Shown: positions 15,595 through 24,030 of the stretch, in pieces
Numbering within the stretch: position 1 is the first letter of the stretch
Layout: the number at the start of each line of letters is the position of its first letter
Assembly (NCBI GenBank): GCA_001769535.1
Contig: MEOH01000020.1
Coordinates: forward strand, 1 to 64,000
Source: Bacteroidetes bacterium GWF2_38_335
Lineage (GTDB): Bacteria > Bacteroidota > Bacteroidia > Bacteroidales > GWF2-38-335
Direction: 5' to 3'
Length of the DNA stretch: 64,000 nt
The notes under the pieces: model-generated
Told to the model about the DNA's origin: nothing
Seen by the model: only the letters and a program-made list of their open reading frames with translations
Database searches by the model: none
Position numbers and translations under genes: made by a program

Positions 15595-16386
15595 TTATAA
15601 TTTTTCGTTCCAGATTATTTCACTTATTGTTATTGCATTTCCGCGCAACAAGACCCTGTTTCCAACCTGAAGCTCACATTCCATTTCCCCGCCACGCTCA
15701 GATGCCTGAAAGGCTTTCAGTAACTTTTTCTGAAGCTTTTTGCCCCAATGTGGGGCCAGACTGCAATGAGCCGAGCCGGTCACGGGATCTTCGTTGATGC
15801 CGGCATAGGGTGCGAAAAACCGGGAGTAAAAATCGTACTTGTTATCTCCCTTGCAGGTGATTATGAAAGCCCCGCGATCTGATTGCTTTAATAAATTAAA
15901 ATCGGGTTGAATGGCTTTGAGTTTTTCCAAATTGTCAATTTCAATGAGGTATCTTTTTTCATTTTTTGCAGTAAAAAGAGGGGAGATGCCAAATGCTTTT
16001 TCAAGGATTTCATTGCTTTCGCAGGATATGAGTGGAACTTGAGGAAAATCCAGCTCAATCATTTGCCCGGTTTTTTTTGCTGTTAATACTCCGCTTTTTG
16101 TACTGAACTGTATGGCTGTTCCTTCATCAACCAAACGATTTTCAAACATAATATGTGCAGCCGACAGCGTGGCATGGCCGCACAGGCTGACCTCAATTTT
16201 GGGAGTAAACCAGCGAAGCGAGAAAAAATCCCCTTCTCTTAAAATAAATGCTGTTTCAGAATGGTTGATTTCAGCAGCCATGTGCAGCATCATTTCTTCG
16301 TTCAATGGCTCATCCAAAAGGCACACTCCGGCTGGGTTCCCCGTAAAGGGCTTGTGGGTAAAGGCGTTGACGGTATATGTTTTCAT
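15595..16386 (-). CDS. PhzF-family isomerase/epimerase-like protein
   Basis: A 263-residue protein of the PhzF fold. The N-terminal half has the hallmark FTGNPAGV and the catalytic Glu in NHSETAF (near residue 45), followed by SLCGHATLSAAH. The C-terminal half has INEDPVTGSAHCSLAPHW. PhzF enzymes isomerise 2,3-dihydro-3-hydroxyanthranilate, but most homologues sit outside phenazine pathways and act on unknown substrates; no phz genes are present here. The gene is 2 nt upstream of the CDF exporter on the minus strand and just downstream of the tRNA-like element at 16411-16503. Confidence 0.87.
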   Translation of the reverse strand: MKTYTVNAFTHKPFTGNPAGVCLLDEPLNEEMMLHMAAEINHSETAFILREGDFFSLRWFTPKIEVSLCGHATLSAAHIMFENRLVDEGTAIQFSTKSGVLTAKKTGQMIELDFPQVPLISCESNEILEKAFGISPLFTAKNEKRYLIEIDNLEKLKAIQPDFNLLKQSDRGAFIITCKGDNKYDFYSRFFAPYAGINEDPVTGSAHCSLAPHWGKKLQKKLLKAFQASERGGEMECELQVGNRVLLRGNAITISEIIWNEKL

Positions 16387-16410
16387 TTTGGTTGTTTATA
16401 TGGTATGTTT

Positions 16411-16503
16411 AGCACGTGTGATAGAAATCGAACCTGTTCTATGTCATTGGAAGCTCCACATTGGGCCTCGAAAGCCTGTGTGCTGCCATTACACTATGCC
16501 CGT
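16411..16503 (-). other. tRNA-like sequence, possibly a degenerate tRNA
   Basis: On the minus strand there is a convincing D-arm (GTGTAATGGCAGCAC), an anticodon-like hairpin with loop TTTCGAG (which would read TCG), a variable-arm-like stem TGGA-GCT-TCCA and a T-loop-like GGTTCGATT. The acceptor halves pair poorly (ACGGGCA with CACACGT) and the T-stem is weak. It overlaps the last 15 bases of the DUF4143 remnant. It is either a decayed tRNA, a remnant left by an insertion, or an unusual tRNA that needs a covariance model to judge. Confidence 0.35.
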
Positions 16504-17376
16504 TTCTGGCTGCAAATTAAGCAAAAAATCCTTAATGTTCATCCAGTGTATGCCGTTTTTGTCGGTGTTCCAGCCATATTCATCCATTGATAGAACGACT
16601 TTCGGAAAATGGTCTGTTACTTTTATCAGAGGGGCATATTCACGGGCTTCCACACGTTCTCCCAGCAAAGTGACACACACCTGAAGATATATTTTTTGCC
16701 CTTTCTTTTCTGCAATAAAATCAATTTCCTTGTCTTTTAGTTTGCCAATACTGACGTGATAATCCCGGGCAATAAGTTCGTTAAGCACAATATTCTCTAG
16801 TTGACCAGACAGCAATGAACTTCTGTTTCCTATTGTAGTTAAGGAGAATCCGGTATCGCAGAGGTAATATTTTTCCAGGGTTTCCAAATGTCTTTTTCCT
16901 TGCAGATCGTAACGCTTAATCTGATGAATAAAGTAGGCGTCCATGCTGAATTGAAGGTAGTTCAAAATGGAATCTGCTGAAATGCTTTTATGCTGAGCTT
17001 TTGAGTAGTCGCTGATGCTGCGGGCGCTTGTAATATTACCACAATTATCTATAATAAAATGCAAAAGCCGGTTCAGCATGTTTGGGTCGCGTATGGAATT
17101 TCGCAGCACGATATCCTTTAAAACAATGGTGTTATAGATAGATTCAATATATTGATACAATACCTGTTCATCCCATTGAAGATGGTGTAATCCGGGGAAA
17201 CCGCCATATTTCAGATAATCAGTCCAGCAGTTTATGCTCACGGTTTGATGCTGGTTGTAAATTTCTGTAAATTCTGAAAATGATAATGGATGAATCCGAA
17301 AATTGATATAGCGTCCTGATAACAATGTAGCCAGCTCTGATGAAAGCATGTGGGCATTCGATCCTGAAATATACAA
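16489..17376 (-). pseudogene. AAA-ATPase/DUF4143 protein, 5'-truncated
   Basis: The frame opens at the motif YISGSNAHMLSSELATLLSG, which in intact family members lies about 110 residues into the protein, after the Walker A and B motifs. An in-frame TAA lies four codons before the TTG at 17376 and no P-loop is found upstream, so the ATPase half has been lost. The DUF4143 nuclease-like C-terminal domain is complete (KEIDFIAEKKGQKIYLQV near 215-235). Intact proteins of this type are about 400 residues and are often linked to toxin or mobile-element contexts. The 3' end overlaps a tRNA-like sequence. This copy is probably non-functional. Confidence 0.75.
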
Positions 17377-17504
17377 TAATATAGATTAAAATCGACAAAT
17401 ATTATAAATAAAATAAAACAATCGACTATAAACGATAAAATTGTTAAAACATCAAATATTGCATTAATCTTTTAATAATTATGTATTTTTCCCTGAAAAG
17501 TAAA

Positions 17505-18260
17505 CTAAAACAATAAGCTATCTTCCATCATATCCTTTAACTCAGGATAATAATAATAGGCCTGAATATCCGGTGTGTTTCTTTCTTCGTTGGAGGTGAT
17601 GAGCTTGCTGATTGTATGGGCTTTCATCTTATCTGAAGCAAAGGGTTTCATAAGCGATTTGATTTCATTTTCATTAAGCGATTTGTCTATCCATTTTTTT
17701 GCATCGTCTGCTTCAAGTATTAAAGGCATGCGCTTTTTTTCGTTATGGATTTTAGCCATGAGCTCATTGGCTTCGGTGGTGATAAGCGAAAAAGTCTTTT
17801 CAATTTCTCCGCTTGCCTTATTGGTCCACTCGTCCCAGATTCCCGCAAAGACAAACAACTCATCGTCTTTCAGCGAAATGTAATGCGGTATTTTGACTTT
17901 CTTTTTGCCTTGTTTTACTGTCTGCCATTCATAAAAGCCCGAGCAAAGAATCAGACATCTTCTTGATTTGATGGATTTTTTGAAAGACGCTTTCTCGAAA
18001 ACAGTCTCGCTTTTTGCATTGAGTGTATATTTAGCCATCTCGGCAGCCTTTTCCTCATCAGCAGTCCACGACGGTACCAATCCCCAACTGAAAAGCTGTA
18101 TTTCCCCAGGCCTGTCATCTGTTATTACTGGCAGCTTTTCATGGTTAAAGCCCGCAGTGTAGTACTTATCATCAAACAAACTTAATTGCTTTGCATCAAT
18201 AACCCCTTTTTTTACAAGGATTTCCGGCTTCTTTTTAACTATCGCGTAATAAAAACACAT
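17505..18260 (-). CDS. yedK: SRAP (YedK/HMCES-type) abasic-site DNA-protein crosslink protein
   Basis: A 251-residue SRAP protein. After Met removal, Cys2 of MCFYYA is the residue that forms a thiazolidine crosslink with an abasic site in single-stranded DNA. The other family landmarks are NAKSETV (Asn and Glu of the active site), RRCLILCSGFYEWQ and KIHNEKKRMPLI with the conserved His. The family shields abasic sites during replication. Here the gene follows umuC by 64 nt in the same direction, so SRAP, UmuC and UmuD may be co-induced after DNA damage. Length and motifs are normal. Confidence 0.92.
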   Translation of the reverse strand: MCFYYAIVKKKPEILVKKGVIDAKQLSLFDDKYYTAGFNHEKLPVITDDRPGEIQLFSWGLVPSWTADEEKAAEMAKYTLNAKSETVFEKASFKKSIKSRRCLILCSGFYEWQTVKQGKKKVKIPHYISLKDDELFVFAGIWDEWTNKASGEIEKTFSLITTEANELMAKIHNEKKRMPLILEADDAKKWIDKSLNENEIKSLMKPFASDKMKAHTISKLITSNEERNTPDIQAYYYYPELKDMMEDSLLF

Positions 18261-18323
18261 ATTTTAGTTTCTGGTTTCTGGTTCCTTGTTTTAATTCCAA
18301 AATTCTTATTTAGGCATCCACAC

Positions 18324-19583
18324 TCACACTTTCACACTCACACTCAATATCTCCTCCCACCGCGTAGTAAACCTTCCCGAAAGCTTTTCCTGTCTCAGTT
18401 TCCATTCTTTTCCGTCGCCCAGAATGGCATACCGGATGGTGTCCCTGCCGAATTTTGAATTTAGCACATCAATTGATTCCATCAGTTTTTTCTTTTTGCT
18501 GCTGCCGGAGTCATCAAATAAACTGCCCTGGATTGATGAATCGGGTTCGAGGGAATCAACAATCACCCCGGCTTTTTTATATGCATATCCTTTCGAAAAT
18601 ATTTTTTCCAATCCCATCAGCGCATATTTTAGTAAAATCTGATTGTCATTTGTTGGAAATGGAAGCGAAATTGTGATGCTTTTTCTGTATTGTTTTTCGT
18701 TTTTGTTGAACGGATCTGTATGGATAAAAACCATGAGGATATTTGCCTGCGAATACTGCTTCCTGAGTTTCTCAGCGCACCTCGTCGCGTACGTTGCGAC
18801 TGCTTCTCGTAAAAAATCAATAGAATTGATTTTTTTACCAAAAGCACGGCTTGTACAGATGGCTTTTTTGTCTTTTATGTCATCTTCAATCCTTATGCAG
18901 GGGATACCCAAAAGTTCTTTTTTTGTGCGCAGCCCCATTACCGTCATATTTTTTCGGATCCACTCATCCGGTGCCAGGGTAAAATCATATGCGGAGTAAA
19001 TTTTATTTTTTGCCAGCATGGAAGCATATTGTCCTCCAACGCCCCATAAATCAGCCACAGAGGTGTTTTTTAATGCGATATCATGTTTTCGCGGACTGTC
19101 GATGGAATATACTCCGAAGTTTCTTTTTGCAGCTTTTGAAGCAATTTTCGCCAGTGTTTTGGTTTGGGCAAAGCCTATGCTGACTGGAATTCCGGTCCAT
19201 TTTTTGATTTTTGTGATAATCTCATCTCCGGTTTTTTGATAATTTATTTCTGTAATACCTGTAAAATCAAGGAAAGCTTCGTCAATGCTGTAAATTTCCA
19301 TTAAAGGGGTAAACCCGGAAAGTATATTCATAACTCTTTGGGACATATCACCATAGAGTGTGTAGTTTGAAGAAAAAAGTTGGATGTTGTGTTTTTTAAT
19401 TAAATCCTTTATATAAAAGGCAGGTTGTGCCATTTTGATTCCCAGTTCTTTAACTTCATTTGAGCGGGATATTATGCAGCCGTCATTGTTGCTGAGAACC
19501 ACAACGGGTTTGCCTTCAAGTGACGGATTAAAAACCCTTTCACAACTAACATAGAAGTTATTGCAGTCACACAGGGCAATCAT
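18324..19583 (-). CDS. umuC: UmuC, catalytic subunit of Y-family DNA polymerase V
   Basis: ATG 19583 gives a 419-residue protein beginning MIALCDCNNFYVSCER; the frame is open 13 codons further but those overlap umuD. The polymerase palm has CDCNNFY (first metal-binding Asp) and YSIDEAFLDF (the second Asp-Glu pair), the finger NNDGCIISRS, a helix-hairpin-helix near residues 170-200 and the C-terminal little-finger domain. It makes translesion DNA synthesis possible together with processed UmuD. The gene starts one base inside the umuD stop (TAATG), so translation is coupled. Confidence 0.95.
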   Translation of the reverse strand: MIALCDCNNFYVSCERVFNPSLEGKPVVVLSNNDGCIISRSNEVKELGIKMAQPAFYIKDLIKKHNIQLFSSNYTLYGDMSQRVMNILSGFTPLMEIYSIDEAFLDFTGITEINYQKTGDEIITKIKKWTGIPVSIGFAQTKTLAKIASKAAKRNFGVYSIDSPRKHDIALKNTSVADLWGVGGQYASMLAKNKIYSAYDFTLAPDEWIRKNMTVMGLRTKKELLGIPCIRIEDDIKDKKAICTSRAFGKKINSIDFLREAVATYATRCAEKLRKQYSQANILMVFIHTDPFNKNEKQYRKSITISLPFPTNDNQILLKYALMGLEKIFSKGYAYKKAGVIVDSLEPDSSIQGSLFDDSGSSKKKKLMESIDVLNSKFGRDTIRYAILGDGKEWKLRQEKLSGRFTTRWEEILSVSVKV

Positions 19584-20035
19584 TATAAAGGTTTTTGAAT
19601 AATAAAGGTAACTACGCCCCAAACCATGAAATTGTCAAATTCAGTAACTTTTATTGGTTTAAATTGATCATTTTCAGGTTTAAGATACAATTCATTTTTG
19701 CGGATGGTTATTCTTTTTACAGTAAATTCACCGTTTATGGAACAAATGGCTATTGAATTATTCTTGGGGTCAAGCGATCTGTCAACAACAAGCAGGGCAC
19801 CGTTATTGATTCCGGCATCTTTCATCGATTCGCCTTCAACGCGGACATAATAAGTCGCATCCGGATTTTTAATGAGCATTTTTGAAATATCGAGCCGGGT
19901 TTCAATGTAATCATCGGCTGGGGAGGGGAAACCGGCGGAAGTGGGAGAGCTGAACAATGGAATCTCCGGACCTTTTGTGGCCTCAGGGGTGTAAAAGGTC
20001 AGTTGTCCGGATTTTGATATTCTTTTAAGTTTCAT
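19583..20035 (-). CDS. umuD: UmuD, LexA-like self-cleaving subunit of polymerase V
   Basis: A 150-residue S24-family protein. The self-cleavage site is visible as SAGFP (Ala-Gly, residues 33-34), the Ser nucleophile in EGESMKDAGI (near 68) and the Lys in EFTVKRI (near 105). RecA filament-stimulated cleavage would yield the active UmuD' partner of UmuC. It is the first gene of a umuD-umuC-SRAP cluster on the minus strand. A -7-like TACCTTCG lies about 30 bases upstream of the start but no LexA box could be assigned, as the Bacteroidota motif is variable. Confidence 0.94.
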   Translation of the reverse strand: MKLKRISKSGQLTFYTPEATKGPEIPLFSSPTSAGFPSPADDYIETRLDISKMLIKNPDATYYVRVEGESMKDAGINNGALLVVDRSLDPKNNSIAICSINGEFTVKRITIRKNELYLKPENDQFKPIKVTEFDNFMVWGVVTFIIQKPL

Positions 20036-20061
20036 TTCAGGTAATGTTTCAATTACGAAGG

Positions 20062-20098
20062 TAAAAAAAAAGCCGGAATATCCGGCTCATTTTTTTTG
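20062..20098 (-). terminator. Terminator after the HMA-domain gene
   Basis: AGCCGGA (20071-20077) pairs with TCCGGCT (20081-20087). On the minus strand a run of nine T follows. It lies between the HMA gene stop (20112) and umuD, so umuD needs its own promoter. Confidence 0.8.
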
Positions 20099-20111
20099 TG
20101 TAAAAGGTTTA

Positions 20112-20474
20112 TTATTCCTGGGTTTCTTTATGTTCTCCTTCTGTATGTCCGCCTTCGCATTTGTGTGCTTCTTTCGGAGCTTTTCCGTTTACTGTGTATC
20201 CAAGGTTTAGCATTGCATCGGCCAAGCGGTTTTCGCTGGTTTTGTTTTTGTCAAATGTAACTTCAACCTCTTTTGTTTCCAGATTTACTGTGTAAGCTGT
20301 TACTCCGTCCATTTCGCTCAGTGTTTTTTCAATTTTGGCTTTGCCGCCTGGACAATGAAATCCAACTTTCATACTGATGGATTTTGTTTTTGGCGCATCC
20401 TGCGAAAATGAGTGGTTTGTGAATAAAAATCCACAGAGAAAAATTACGATTATTGCTAATGCCTTTGTTTTCAT
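20112..20474 (-). CDS. Exported heavy-metal-associated (HMA) domain protein
   Basis: A 120-residue protein with a signal peptide (cleavage after SFSQ near residue 25) and one ferredoxin-like HMA domain (33-95). The metal loop reads FHCPGGKAKIE, with a single Cys: the usual CxxC pair is reduced to CPGG. The C-terminal tail is rich in His and Glu (HKCEGGHTEGEHKE) and could add metal ligands. The family carries Cu or other soft metals, but with one Cys the binding mode is uncertain. A Cys-rich exported protein is encoded divergently, 265 bp away. The upstream region has a GTTTTAACA direct repeat between AATTGTT/AACAATT arms (about 20499-20524) that could be an operator. Confidence 0.8.
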   Translation of the reverse strand: MKTKALAIIVIFLCGFLFTNHSFSQDAPKTKSISMKVGFHCPGGKAKIEKTLSEMDGVTAYTVNLETKEVEVTFDKNKTSENRLADAMLNLGYTVNGKAPKEAHKCEGGHTEGEHKETQE

Positions 20475-20707
20475 GATAATAATTTTAGTTGTTTTTGCTT
20501 AGTTTTGAACAAAGAAATGACATAACACTGACTTAATCAATTGTTTTAACAGTTTTAACAATTATTTAATAGTTTATACTGAAAATATGACCGTTTGGTT
20601 GGGAAATGGCTTTGTGATTGGAAATTTTTCTTCATGTAATAAACCAGATTGCTTATTAATAATTTGTTAATGACAATAATCAAAAAAATGGATTAAAAAA
20701 TTTGTCT

Positions 20708-20715
20708 TAGTTTTG
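20708..20715 (+). promoter_or_regulatory. -7 element for the Cys-rich secreted protein gene
   Basis: TAGTTTTG matches TAnnTTTG and lies 24 bases before the ATG at 20739. No clear TTTG at -33. Confidence 0.45.
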
Positions 20716-20738
20716 CCCGCAAACATTATTATTGATAA

Positions 20739-21137
20739 ATGAAATTTGTTTTGATTTTAATTGCAGTGCTGTGTTTTACTGTTTCATACTCACAGGATAA
20801 AAAACCTGAAGTAAAGGAATTCAAATTCACTGATTGCAAATCAGATTGCAAAATCGGAGTCATAAGCAAAAAAGGCAAGGGAAAAAAAATGACTCTGGTA
20901 ACGGGAGTCAATGCCCAGTGCTGTATGAAGTTTGAATGTGATGTGAAAATGTCGGGCGACACGATGATTGTTAAAAGTCTGATGTTTGGAAGTCCATGTC
21001 GATGCTATTGTAATTATGAGCTTTCGTATGTAATCGGAAATATTAAATGCAAAAAAATAAAGGAGATAAAACTGGAACATGATTGGCATCCTGATTGGGA
21101 TACTCCTGAAGAAAGAAAGGCAAAGCTTGAAAAATAA
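20739..21137 (+). CDS. Cys-rich exported protein (132 aa)
   Basis: MKFVLILIAVLCFTVSYSQ is a Sec signal peptide. The mature part of about 113 residues contains eleven Cys, several in close groups (FTDCKSDCK, AQCCMKFEC, SPCRCYCNYEL, NIKCKK), suggesting disulfides or a metal site. The C-terminus is charged (HDWHPDWDTPEERKAKLEK). I do not recognise the family. It is divergent from the HMA-domain exported protein; a shared role in envelope metal handling is possible but unproven. Confidence 0.65.
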   Translation: MKFVLILIAVLCFTVSYSQDKKPEVKEFKFTDCKSDCKIGVISKKGKGKKMTLVTGVNAQCCMKFECDVKMSGDTMIVKSLMFGSPCRCYCNYELSYVIGNIKCKKIKEIKLEHDWHPDWDTPEERKAKLEK

Positions 21138-21265
21138 AAAACCGGCAAAAACCTTGTTTCTGCCGGCCGAACAGCACCTTGTTTTTGTTGTTTATTCTTG
21201 TTCTGCCTAAAAATTAAACTTTACTTTGCACCGTTCAAAGTTAAAACGATAAAAAAATTCAGAAA

Positions 21266-21976
21266 TTGTATATCGAATTTAAAAAATATCGAAAAAATAA
21301 CAGAATTATTAAAAATATATTAATAATACTGGGCTTTCAGTTGATTTTTTATTCTTGTAATTTTATAAAAAAAATTGCAGGGCCCGGTGAAAATAACAAG
21401 GCTGAATTTGAAGTTAACTGGGATAATAAATCTGAAAAAACCAACCAAAAAAAATATGATTACGAAAAATATAACAGCGTAGTCATTCAAAATGACAATG
21501 AAAGAGCAGACGCCAATGGTAAAATTCTTGAAGAATTCGTAAACAGGGGCCGAGACGATAGGTATGTTCTTTATTCCCACCAGTTTGGAGTCGAACTTGA
21601 AGGTACTGAATGTATCGAACTGCTTATCGAAATTGATCAATGGTTGGGCACTCCATATCGATATGGTAAAAAAGAAAAGCAGGTTGGCTCTGATTGCTCG
21701 GGATTTGTGACTTCTGTTTATAAAAATGTTTATGGCGCCGAACTGAGCCGCAGTTCACACGATATTTATAAGGACGTTACTCCGGTTGGTCGCGATGAAT
21801 TACAAGCCGGAGATATCCTGTTTTTTAAAATAAGAGGAAATAATATTTCCCATGTCGGAGTCTTTATTGCTGGCACAAAATTCGCACATGCAAGCATTTA
21901 CAGGGGAGTTGTTATTGACGACCTTGAAGATGAATACTACGATAAACATTTTTTCTCCGGAGGCCGCCTTGAATAA
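21266..21976 (+). CDS. NlpC/P60 family lipoprotein, peptidoglycan endopeptidase
   Basis: A 236-residue protein. No ATG precedes the signal, so translation probably starts at TTG 21266. The lipobox IFYSC (Cys31) anchors the protein. A polar linker (35-100) leads to an NlpC/P60 domain (about 115-236): WLGTPYRYG, the catalytic Cys in GSDCSGFV, His in SHVGVF and a third polar residue in FAHASIYRG. The enzyme should cleave gamma-D-glutamyl-diamino acid links in stem peptides at the outer face of the envelope. The following EamA gene overlaps its end. Confidence 0.87.
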   Translation: MYIEFKKYRKNNRIIKNILIILGFQLIFYSCNFIKKIAGPGENNKAEFEVNWDNKSEKTNQKKYDYEKYNSVVIQNDNERADANGKILEEFVNRGRDDRYVLYSHQFGVELEGTECIELLIEIDQWLGTPYRYGKKEKQVGSDCSGFVTSVYKNVYGAELSRSSHDIYKDVTPVGRDELQAGDILFFKIRGNNISHVGVFIAGTKFAHASIYRGVVIDDLEDEYYDKHFFSGGRLE

Positions 21977-22850
21977 TAAAATCCTTGCTCATCTGAGCGT
22001 TTTGGGCGCCAATATAATCTATGGCTTAAATTATGTTATTGCTAAAGGTATCATGCCCGATTACCTGTCACCCAGAGCAATTATTTTTTTAAGGGGTGTC
22101 GGTGCTCTTTTTGCTTTTTGGATGGTTCATATTCTCTTTATCAAAGAAAAAATTGAAAAGAAAGACCATTTCAAGCTTGCTTTTTGTGCTGTTTTTGGAA
22201 TCGTTATCAATCAAATAATGTTTTTTGAAGGATTGAATAAAACCACCGAAATCAATACTTCCATTATTATGACTATCAGCCCGATCCTGGTCATGTTCTT
22301 TTCCTATTTTATTTTAAAGGAAAAAGTTACGCTGCTCAGGATTTTGGGGATAATGTTTGGGGCAGCTGGTACAGTATATTTGATTTTGGGTAAGGGAGAA
22401 ATTAGTTTTAGCTCAGATACATTTACAGGAAATATTTTCATTTTGATCAATTCAGCCTCTTTCGCTTTTTATCTCGTGATAGTTAAACCACTTATGAATA
22501 AATACAAGCCTGTTACCATAATGATGTGGGTGTTTTTTTATGGGTTTTTAGGCGTGCTTCCTTTTACAACACATGAAATTATTAATTCTGATCTTTCTGC
22601 AATTCCATTTAATATTTGGATGTCAATTGTTTATGTAATTGTTGGAGCCACGGTTCTCGGATATCTTCTTTACACAATTGCGCTGCAGAAAATCAGTCCG
22701 ACCATCGTAAGTTTTTACCTCTACCTGCAGCCACTTATCGCTTCAATGATGGTGATTATGATGGGGCGCGGCACCCTCACCAGCACTGAAGTCATTGCCG
22801 CATTACTGATTTTTTCCGGAGTTTTTATGGTCAGCTACCGGAAGGGGTGA
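21930..22850 (+). CDS. EamA/DMT-family exporter
   Basis: A ten-helix transporter of about 306 residues with two EamA repeats (first from ILAHLSVLGANIIYGLNYV, second from DTFTGNIFILINSASFAFYLV, abridged). ATG 21930 overlaps the NlpC/P60 gene by 47 nt. A TTG at 21969 preceded by GGAGG is an alternative and would remove 13 polar residues. A duplicated helix motif ILKEKVTLLRILGIMFGAAG is typical of the family. Substrate unknown. It differs from the first EamA protein in this window and is not a recent duplicate. Confidence 0.85.
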   Translation: MNTTINIFSPEAALNNKILAHLSVLGANIIYGLNYVIAKGIMPDYLSPRAIIFLRGVGALFAFWMVHILFIKEKIEKKDHFKLAFCAVFGIVINQIMFFEGLNKTTEINTSIIMTISPILVMFFSYFILKEKVTLLRILGIMFGAAGTVYLILGKGEISFSSDTFTGNIFILINSASFAFYLVIVKPLMNKYKPVTIMMWVFFYGFLGVLPFTTHEIINSDLSAIPFNIWMSIVYVIVGATVLGYLLYTIALQKISPTIVSFYLYLQPLIASMMVIMMGRGTLTSTEVIAALLIFSGVFMVSYRKG

Positions 22851-23271
22851 TTTTTTTTGAAATATAGTTGTGGAATTGTAAATGTCCCGATTGAATGTCA
22901 GCACGGTAGGGACATGCTTCTGCATGTCCTGCTTCTGCATGTCCAAGACCACGGCCTGAAGCCAATCCCCCAACAATAAACCTTTGGGAAACAAAAGGAA
23001 CGCCGCAGGCAAAGAACAAAAACATGTATGAGGTACGAGGTTTGAGGTATGATGTCAAATGTCATTCCGATTGACTATCGGGTGAACAAAAGGAACGCCG
23101 CAGGCGAAGAACAAAAACATGTATGAGGTATGAGGTTTGAGGTATGATGTCAAATGTCATTCCGATTGACTATCGGGTGAACAAAAGGAACGCCGCAGGC
23201 GAAGAACAAAAAGAACTAAAGCCCGAAACCCGAAACCCGAAACAAAAAAGCAATCCAACCCCTCCCTTTTT
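22851..23271. repeat. 95-bp tandem repeat and short repeats between genes
   Basis: A 95-bp unit starting ACAAAAGGAACGCCGCAGGC is repeated about 2.3 times from 22991 to 23212 with few changes. Each unit contains the tandem words TATGAGGTA/CGAGGTTTGAGGTATGA and a CCGAT-TGACT-ATCGG palindrome. Before it, TGCTTCTGCATGTCC is repeated at 22915-22945; after it, CCGAAAC occurs three times near 23224-23243. No coding potential is seen. Confidence 0.8.
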
Positions 23272-24030
23272 TTACTTCCTGTGAACAATCCCCGCACTGG
23301 CCTGTGCCGTAGGCATTACAAGTATATCGTTAATATTTACGTGGGGCGGACGGGTTGCGGCAAAAAGAATAATTTCGGCAATATCGTCCGGACAAAGGGG
23401 AGTTAATCCTTTATAAACATTTGCAGCCCGGGTTTTATCTCCTTTAAAACGCACATCTGAAAATTCTGTTTCAACCATGCCCGGACAAACTCCGGTTACC
23501 CTGATTCCATGTTCAACCAGATCAATTCTCATGGCTTTGGTGAGTGAATCAACTGCGGCCTTTGTTGCGCAATATACATTACCGGCCGGATAAACTTCCT
23601 TGCCTGCAATTGAACCAACGTTAATTATTTGTCCGACATTTCGTTTTATCATTCCGGGTACCACAAGTCTTGTAATGTATAAAAGTCCTTTGATATTGGT
23701 ATCAATCATGCTTTCCCAGTCGACCAAAATACCATCCTGAATTTTATCCAACCCCGCGGCCAATCCCGCATTATTGACCAGTAAATCAATTTTTTTCAGG
23801 TGTTCAGGAATTGAATGAAATGCTTTTTCGGTTTCTTCATTTTTCGAAATATCAAATGAAATGGAATATACTTCGCATTTGCTGCTTTGCATTATTTCAT
23901 CTGTAAGTTCATCAAGCTTTTCCTTTCGCCGGCCTGTAATTATTACATTGAAATTATTTTGCGCAAGTAATATGGCAGTTGACTTGCCAATTCCGGATGT
24001 TGCTCCGGTTATCAGTGCAGTTTTATTCAT
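23272..24030 (-). CDS. Short-chain dehydrogenase/reductase (classical SDR)
   Basis: A 252-residue NAD(P)-dependent oxidoreductase with the classical set: TGATSGIG cofactor loop (residues 8-15), NNAGLAAG (near 89), Ser in NVGSIAG (near 140), YCATK catalytic Tyr-Lys (near 153-157) and CPGMVETEF. GRRKEK after the second strand suggests NADP preference. It resembles YdfG-type 3-hydroxy acid/serine dehydrogenases. The start overlaps the stop of the upstream membrane protein gene by 8 nt. Confidence 0.9.
   Translation of the reverse strand: MNKTALITGATSGIGKSTAILLAQNNFNVIITGRRKEKLDELTDEIMQSSKCEVYSISFDISKNEETEKAFHSIPEHLKKIDLLVNNAGLAAGLDKIQDGILVDWESMIDTNIKGLLYITRLVVPGMIKRNVGQIINVGSIAGKEVYPAGNVYCATKAAVDSLTKAMRIDLVEHGIRVTGVCPGMVETEFSDVRFKGDKTRAANVYKGLTPLCPDDIAEIILFAATRPPHVNINDILVMPTAQASAGIVHRK

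Noticed and set aside
22991-23212. Repeat array considered as CRISPR
   Set aside because: The whole 95-bp unit repeats, with no short repeat and unique spacer pattern, and no cas genes are present.
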